Source: Paramacrobiotus metropolitanus (Eukaryota > Tardigrada > Eutardigrada > Parachela > Macrobiotidae). From it: a stretch of 64,000 nucleotides of DNA. The notes under the pieces are model-generated. The model saw nothing but the letters and a program-made list of their open reading frames with translations. It searched no databases and was not told the origin of the DNA. The position numbers and the translations under genes were made by a program. The stretch spans positions 558,001-622,000 of the forward strand of contig NW_026570228.1 of the NCBI RefSeq assembly GCF_019649055.1, read 5' to 3'. Below are positions 57,840-64,000 of the stretch, one piece after another; the stretch's first letter is position 1, and each line of letters starts with the position of its first letter.

Positions 57840-60244
57840 ATGGATTCGCTCTGGGGCGCGATGCCGCGGTATCGACCGATGTTAGCAGATGGCACTCAGA
57901 TGGGCTACCAAAACACCGTTGCGGTTCGCAACGCTGATGACACGTGGTGGCTGGGATACATCCAAGACATAAACGACGACCACGCCCTCATTCACTTTGA
58001 CTCCACAAAGGTCACGGCGACGTGGATCCACATGGGAAGCGTGTGGCTGCTGCCGTTCTTCTGGGAGCGTGGTGCACATTCAACAACCGAACTGCAAGTG
58101 GCGCTGCGTGATGAAGACGACGGACCGTTTCGCTTTCGACCCGCCAGAAGAAACCGTATCTCCCACAGTTGTAACAACTTCTGTGACATATTCAATATCA
58201 CATCGCAGGTAGCTGAATGCCCGGGCATCGCCGATGCTCCCACCGATTATTCAGAAATGGTGGATAAAGGTCAAGTAGCCAATGACTGGCCGCCCTCGGA
58301 TCCGCCCTTGCTGGAGTGTCACAGCGGTCTGCTCTATACGAAACACTTTATTCCCTTGGTGGGAGCGCAGACGGTACTCAGCGACCCTTTTGACAAATAC
58401 CGCATTATCAAGCATCTGCGCGACGCTTTCAGACCGCCATCCACATCGGCCTGGCCGCGTGCACTGGATCGCTGTCGGTTCCACATGCGCGTCGAAGAAG
58501 GAGGTTGCACGTTTATTGTCGTAAGTTTCGCAAGAGATGGGGAAACCGCCCAGGCAACGGAGGCCACGTTGACGACAGTCGTGCAGAATCATTTAACCAG
58601 CCGGGCTAGTTTGCAGCCCATCCGAAATCGTTTTGCCCATCACCCTGAGACCGGTTAGTGACATGCATAGAATTAATATAGATATACTGTGAAGTACTGC
58701 ATTTATGCTTCTTGTGCTACGTACTGGCATTAAGTAATACATGCTTCACCCACTCAGTGGGTGAAGCATGAAGCTCACATTGGGTCTCACTGTAAGACAA
58801 CGGTCTGTGATGCCTACCTTTGTTGCATGATTAACGCTAAACAGATGAAATTCACCTCAAGTGTCGATAATCGCTTAAGGTCACGGCACTAAATTTAACT
58901 TTAACCTTGAACACAGACATCTGAAAATGTACAGTACTCTGTATGTAATGAAAACCTTGAGCCTATTGTAGTTTTCCGACAGCTGTCACATCTTTTTTGC
59001 CCTATCGCGTCCACCAACAAGGAAGAGCTTCGCAGGCGTCACGCTGACGTTTGCGTGCGTAATTGTAATAGGGAAAAAAGATGCGACAGCTATCGGAAAA
59101 ATACCCTACTTGAAAATATTTACTGCAGACTCAAATTGTCATCATGCTTCAGGTTTGGAAAGTGATGCATTGCTAACGAGTGTGCCCATCGCCCACCTGA
59201 CGCCGTGGCTCTTGAGCGACATCTTGGCACATCTGGATGTACACTCCCAAATGAGGGCCAAACGGTAACAGAAAATATTGTAAAATTTGTATTTTGGAAT
59301 CCTAAGTGTGCCCATTGCCCGATCATTTATTGATCCATTTTGCGACAGAGTGTGCGCATTTTGGCAGCTCCTACTGAGCAGTGCCCGTATTGCGGACCAC
59401 GTCAGTATTTCTTTTGAGAGCTGTTGGCAGCTGCAGTCCGACAGCGATAACTGCTTCAAAGCGGCGACTCTCTTGAGCCGATACATCACTCCAAACACCA
59501 TCAGTGTCACCGTGCTCCGATTCCTGCCGCCCAATGACGTGAATATTTTGTTCGACTGGCTTGATCACATGCAGTACTCCAAACAAACGAAACTGCCATT
59601 TCTCGTCTACAAGGACCACACTAGCCGCAAACCGCAACCGGTTTCTCGGTTAAATGGTGAGCACTTGAAACACCGGGCAGCACTCGACGCCCTGATATTC
59701 AAGGACCTGATTGGAGACGCCATTATAATGTACAACTGGACCGTCGGCGACCTGTTTGGTCCGACAGCGTACCATGTATTCGAGTGTGATAGGTACCCAC
59801 CCGCCCGTCTCCTGCGGGCACAAGAGCAGGACCTAATGCTGCACCTTACGCGGGAGTCACACGCACTGGACATTGACAAACTTCAGATCACCATCCCACG
59901 GCTGCTTTTGCGCTGCAGCGAAGGCCGAACCCGCATGAGCGCGCGCTTCGTGCACGCTCTCGACAACAACTTCCCGCCGGTCACCACAGCCATGCTAACA
60001 AAGGTCACGACTGTGCATGCGCGTTGGGTGCGCACTCTGGCCTATCCAGAGGACTGGGAGGCCATTAGAAATTACATTTCCGTGTAAGTATATATGAGGA
60101 TAAACTAATCTAACGCTTTTTCCACTCCCGCTGCTGTACAGGCAAAGTTCTCCGGCTTTTCTGAACAACTGCTCACTCGTACTGTACATTTTGAACATGC
60201 TCAGCCGGTTATGCGTGGCTTGCGAGCTGCAGTTTCTCCTGTAA
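57840..60244 (+). CDS. F-box protein with N-terminal Tudor-like domain, four exons
   Basis: Exons 57840-58653, 59153-59264, 59349-60083 and 60142-60244 give 587 residues. Residues 1-75 form a Tudor/MBT-like barrel signature: VAVRNADDTWWLGYIQDI, ALIHFDSTKV, WIHMGSVWLL. Residues about 280-320 form an F-box (HLTPWLLSDILAHLDVHSQ, then VCAFWQLLL). The rest is a long C-terminal region (LPFLVYKDH, VGDLFGPTAYHVFECDR, LQITIPRLLLRC) that should bind substrate. Known: F-box proteins dock on Skp1 within SCF ubiquitin ligases. Inference: a substrate receptor; the partner is unknown. A TAA at 60085 directly follows the last donor (CCGT|GTAAGT), so unspliced mRNA ends two residues later. The spliced form adds 34 residues ending VACELQFLL. 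The Tudor-like call rests on pattern only. Such F-box proteins appear to be expanded in tardigrades, as far as I recall. Confidence 0.75.
58740..58770. repeat. Perfect 15-bp-arm hairpin in F-box intron 1
   Basis: CATGCTTCACCCACT, one C, then the exact reverse complement. Confidence 0.9.
58971..59101. mobile_element. TA-flanked MITE (131 bp) in F-box intron 1
   Basis: The left end GTTTTCCGACAGCTGTCACA..TCTTTTTTGCCCTAT faces the inverse of TTTTTCCGATAGCTGTCGCA..TCTTTTTTCCCTAT at the right, with TA outside both (58969-58970, 59102-59103). Inner TGCG/CGCA-rich part, no coding capacity. Confidence 0.8.
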
Positions 60245-60399
60245 CTTACCGAAAAACGCCGCCGGTGACCATGCGATGTACTCGGTTATACTGTATGGGG
60301 AAATTTTGCTCTCTTCATCCGCATTACGTAGGTGAGCGGTTGTTAATTGCTTAGAAAATTCGGAAATAGTCAATTTCTGCTAGGAACGCGCATTTACGA

Positions 60400-60630
60400 C
60401 GTAGAGAAAGAGATCCTCATACACGTAAATGCCTTGCTAGTGGGAAAGGGTACCCGCACTTGGTTAATACGTCTGAGGGCAAACTTGTATTTGGGACGCG
60501 TTGTAGGTTTAGCGGCTTCGACTCGGATGGGACATTGCTCATGTGGGACACGGTGGATTTGCGTTTGCTGGATGTGTCCACACTGAGCCGACTGGCAATA
60601 TATGGCATCGACCAACTCTTCCATGTTTGA
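60400..60630 (+). pseudogene. Exon-like segment, possible WD-repeat or F-box-family relic
   Basis: An open frame reads GKGYPHLVNTSEGKLVFGTR, CRFSGFDSDGTLLMWDTVDL and RLLDVSTLSRLAIYGIDQL before TGA at 60628. The SGFDSDGTLLMWD part resembles a WD40 strand, but a single motif is weak evidence. It lies 150 bp after the F-box gene's last exon in the same orientation, so it could be an alternative 3' exon or the remains of a tandem copy. There is no clear start. Confidence 0.25.
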
Positions 60631-62331
60631 GACGTTTTGCATCACATGCCTACGCTGATAGGTGGCTTCCTTTTTGCATAAAATCACCTGTTCTAGTGAC
60701 CTTTCCGTTCTCAATTTTGTTATCCATTTCAATAATGTTTCTTAGCCAGTATTCTTGTTTTAGCTTTGTCGTGTCGAGGGTGTGCTTAGTACAAAAAATT
60801 CGCAATATTGTCCTGTCGTTCATTAAATTGTTTTTTGCATTAGTCCATCCTTGGTGTCACTAAGACGCTCGTGCCCCATGGCCCACGATTCCATAGATAT
60901 GCACGAGTTATTAAGCAGATAAAACACTGTCGGAACCAATCGCAGTTGCCCAGAATCAGCATGAAAAATTACAACAGTGGAAATTTAAACTACACTAGTA
61001 GTGGTAGTAAGAAAATTTGGAAGTAGTTAATAAGACGACGCTACGTATATCATTCGATAATATAATTTTTAGTTTTCTTCATCAAACTACGTATATCTTC
61101 ATAATCATACAGTATGTAGATAAGTTACATATGTAACTAGAAAACACGGGAGTTCAGGATCGAGATTTTGAAGTGCAGAAGAGGTACTAACTCATTGTAC
61201 GATAAAGTGCCAAATTGACTCGACAACGCAGTAAATGAATGTTCAGTCACTCATTCTGGCAGGGCACGGTCGTGCAGGGACATCTTTATTCTTATGGTCG
61301 CATCAGCACAGGTAGTAGTCATGGCGTTCTCACGACGTATTTTTCCATAGCTGTTTTCGATCTTCGATTGGTCCAACGACGCAGACATACAGAACAAAAT
61401 TATCAGACTTCAAAGCCATTCTGAAGAGATGACTAGATAAAAGAAAACTGATTGTTCACTGGCAATTACTCCGCAAGGAAAGAAACGTATACTTCTGTAT
61501 CTTGTAACATTGTACATACTACCACGTAGTAAAAATTATCAACTACTTTGGCAGTTAAAAATAAATATCGAGAAGTTGATCTCTAGTATTTAACTCGTAA
61601 CCGCCTCCAGTAAAAGAAAGTGCTTCGTAAGTTCGTAGTGCGTTTTATTAACATTAGCGCGCAGTTCGGATTAAAGGAAGCAAATCTGGATAGCACCAAC
61701 GGCAGACGCAGCATTACCCCTTCGAAAAGAAACGTGCTGCTTCAAGTACAAGCACAACTACATACTCATATGATCATATCTGGAGTCACGACTCATGGGT
61801 ACGAAACTCGCCAGTTTGTTACATAATCTTCCTTCCGACTTGATCGGCATTATAAGGATTGCATGCCAAACTCCATCGCATGTAAAGAATCCACATGTTG
61901 CCATCTCGACTGTCGGTGCAGAGAAAAATTGGCGAATATCTATATTTGTTGTACGTGAGTAAGTATCCGCTCTGCGGCCATGACAGTTTTCCCTAACGCT
62001 CTTGCAGTCCAGTTCATACATCAGCAGATGTACTTTAGAAAGTGTTTTCGATGCAGACTTTTCGGCCAGCAGCGCATGAATTTGGGAGTTTTCGTAAACA
62101 TAAAAAGCTATTAGCGATATACGATGGTAAAATTTACGGTACTGTATTCAGTTATCGTAAAGTTGTCAGCAGCGACAGTTGTCAGCGGATGCACGAAAGA
62201 GCAAATCGACATACGAGTACATAGAAATGTCTCACACATAACTCGAGCGTCTTCAAAGGTCTGCGGTTCCCGTTATCAGCATGAATTATTTTAAAAAAAT
62301 GTCGCGAAAAGCTTGGATTGGTAAGAACAGT
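60631..62331. other. Spacer with a lone MITE end
   Basis: CCAAATTGACTCGACAACGCAG at 61212-61233, followed by TA, is one diverged end of the 54890 MITE family; no partner end was found. Near 61804-61965 a short frame (KLASLLHNLPSDLIGIIRI..) looks weakly coding but is unassigned. Confidence 0.4.
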
Positions 62332-62613
62332 ATGGCTCAACAAGTTGACCCTCGTATCCACCACAACGACGGTGGCAGTCCACTGCTCTACACGCCCTGG
62401 AATGGCTGAATCGCCGTACTGGGTAAACCCATTACCGATGCTGACTGCATGGCTGTCACGGGAAACGCGACTGACTTTTACTACTGCAGTACACAGAGTC
62501 CATTTGTTCGTATGCAACCGGAAGTGAAAGCAGAGACAAGAATCTTCTATTGCTCCTCAGTTTTGCTAAAGAATGTCATGTTACAGTACATGAAGCTCCC
62601 GCGCCTGTTCTAG
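62332..62613 (+). pseudogene. Unrecognised reading frame broken by TGA
   Basis: MAQQVDPRIHHNDGGSPLLY.. reads well to TGA at 62407-62409. The same frame then continues KPITDADCMAVTGNATDFYY and beyond to TAG at 62611. Protein-like composition on both sides of the stop suggests a broken gene, but the family is not recognised and chance cannot be excluded. Confidence 0.22.
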
Positions 62614-63149
62614 TCATAAGCTGTTTTCCCGGCAGAGCAGTGGTTGGGCAAATTCCCGGTTGAAATTGTTCTCCGCTGTTTAAACCATCCGAAGCGATCA
62701 GCCAGGTATACATTCCCGATCCCAAATCTACAAAAGGTATATCAAGATTCAGATCTATATTGCCACGAATGGGATACACCAGAGCCGACAAACCAGAAAA
62801 GACCGACCAAAACCAATATTATATTCTGAAAGCCCGTAGTAGAAAACCCGGCCAGATAGTATTCATTTCTTTCAAATCTTCTCCCGCTTCGAACGCCAAA
62901 GCGGAAGAGTTTTGACTACCCTCACCAAAAGTATGTAACTAAGTTATTATAATAAAAATTATCGTCGTGGTATTTTTAACCAGGCAGTGTTGCCACGTGA
63001 ACCAACTAAAATGTAGTTAAAATATGTAAGTATTTTCCACTAATTGAAATATCAGAATGAATTTAATGAGCAGACCGTTATTACGACAAGAGCGACTACA
63101 TATCTAACGTTGTCATCGAGGACAATTTCTAAACAAGTGCCGGCCGAGC

Positions 63150-63960
63150 AGCTATCGCTACACTATCACTACTGTTATTGTCTGTTCAGTCAGCGATAGA
63201 CCGAACTACCACTACCTCTTTGAATAGCTATGTGAGCGGGTGACCGAGCTGTCACTACTGTCCAGTGCACAAAGCCCGTTAGGGAACGAGTGACCGAGCT
63301 GTCATTATTGTACAGTGTACATGAGTGACCGAACTGCCAGTATACCACTGTAGTCCAGTTGACAGAGCCAAAAGGTACGAATAAAAACGGTCAAAACAGA
63401 AGTTCGAATCGACCACCCATAAACCACAAGAAACCCGGAGGCGAAGCCGAGGGGACCGAGCTACCACTACTATCCCGTGCACAGAGTCCCCTAGGTAAAC
63501 GAGTGCACAGAGCCCGTTAGGTGAAACGAGTGACCGAGCTTCCACTACTGTCCGGCGCAGAAAGTCCGTTAGGTGAGTGGATGACCGGCTTACCACTGCT
63601 GTCCGGCGCAGAAAGCCCGCCAGGTAAACGAGTGACCGAGCTACCACTACTGTCCGGTGCAGAGGGCCCGGTAGGTGAGCGGGTGACCGAGATGTCACTA
63701 CCGTTGGTGCACAGAGCCCGGTAGATAATACGAGTGACCGAGCTACCACTACGGTCGAGTGCACAGAGTCCGTTAGGTGAGTAGCCGACCGAGCTACCAT
63801 TACTGTCCGGCGAACAGAACCGGTTAGGTAAACAAGTATTCGAGGTACCACCGGATGTATACTACCGGGCACCCACCACTTTCCAGTGAAAAGAGCTAGT
63901 GAGGTGACGAGTCACCGAACTAGTGATCCAGTGCACTATCACTGTTTCGAATTTCATACC
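63150..63960. repeat. Diverged minisatellite array, about 50-bp units
   Basis: About 15 units of GTGACCGAGCTACCACTACT..GTCC(A/G)GTGCACAGA..GCCCGTTAGGTGAACGA, with point changes and small indels, run almost to the window edge. Units resemble those at 26064. At 63421-63452 the ACCACAAGAAACCCGGAGG..CGAAGCCGAGG core interrupts the array. A 197-codon frame on the minus strand is a by-product of the repeat, not a gene. Confidence 0.85.
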
Positions 63961-64000
63961 TTATAGACTGATATTTCGGCTTTCTTTTTCGGGTAGGGGA

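Noticed and set aside
63395-63420. tRNA B-box-like GTTCGAATC
   Set aside because: No A-box or cloverleaf can be drawn around it; it is in the minisatellite region.
63279-63872. 197-codon minus-strand open frame
   Set aside because: It consists entirely of translated minisatellite units (RTVVVARSL-type repeats); open because the unit lacks stops in that frame.

Overview
This window is eukaryotic nuclear DNA from an animal. Genes are split by GT-AG introns (one GC-AG), start from TATA-type promoters and end with AATAAA signals, and the spacers are full of short foldback elements. No bacterial operon, RNA gene or CRISPR array was recognised. The gene content is an alpha-carbonic anhydrase, a CPEB translational regulator, a rhodopsin-like GPCR, tectonin-like secreted proteins, two-Ig secreted proteins, a DUF7042-7045-type ecdysozoan surface protein and an F-box protein with a Tudor-like N-terminus. 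Together these suggest a small-genome ecdysozoan; a tardigrade is my best guess, not proven.

Layout. 1-9.4 kb: a local cluster of a secreted two-Ig-domain family. Two copies look intact (3119-4608, 6788-8514). One carries compensated frameshifts (268-1088), one inverted copy has a nonsense codon (5420-6421), one is a decayed half-copy (8941-9375), and one is an 80-bp scrap (4762-4842). A 307-bp TA-flanked MITE sits in an intron of one intact copy. 9.9-15.2 kb: two tandem secreted tectonin-like genes with matching TATA boxes. 15.5-17.4 kb: a secreted alpha-carbonic anhydrase with all zinc ligands. 18.1-20.2 kb (minus strand): a five-exon GPCR. 21.8-23.6 kb (minus): a small putative secreted peptide and a Thr-rich secreted protein. 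24.4-26.4 kb: a 730-bp foldback element and a minisatellite.

27.5-45.7 kb: an 11-exon gene for a cell-surface protein of the DUF7042-7045 type, with two very long AT-rich introns and a C-terminal hydrophobic tail. 46.6-49.8 kb: a CPEB/Orb-type RNA-binding protein. Its RRMs are well conserved, but its C-terminal ZZ zinc-binding module is replaced by unrelated sequence, and the gene shows two apparent frame breaks. 49.8-57.8 kb: a spacer with foldback elements and a possible decayed gene. 57.8-60.3 kb: a four-exon F-box gene. 60.3-63.1 kb: weak coding relics. 63.15 kb to the end: a diverged minisatellite sharing a core motif with the 26-kb one.

The genes do not form one pathway. The left 23 kb is enriched in secreted or surface products that expand by local duplication, while the CPEB and F-box genes are intracellular regulators. 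Exon borders were chosen from splice motifs, codon phase and homologous copies within the window, so they are models without transcript support.
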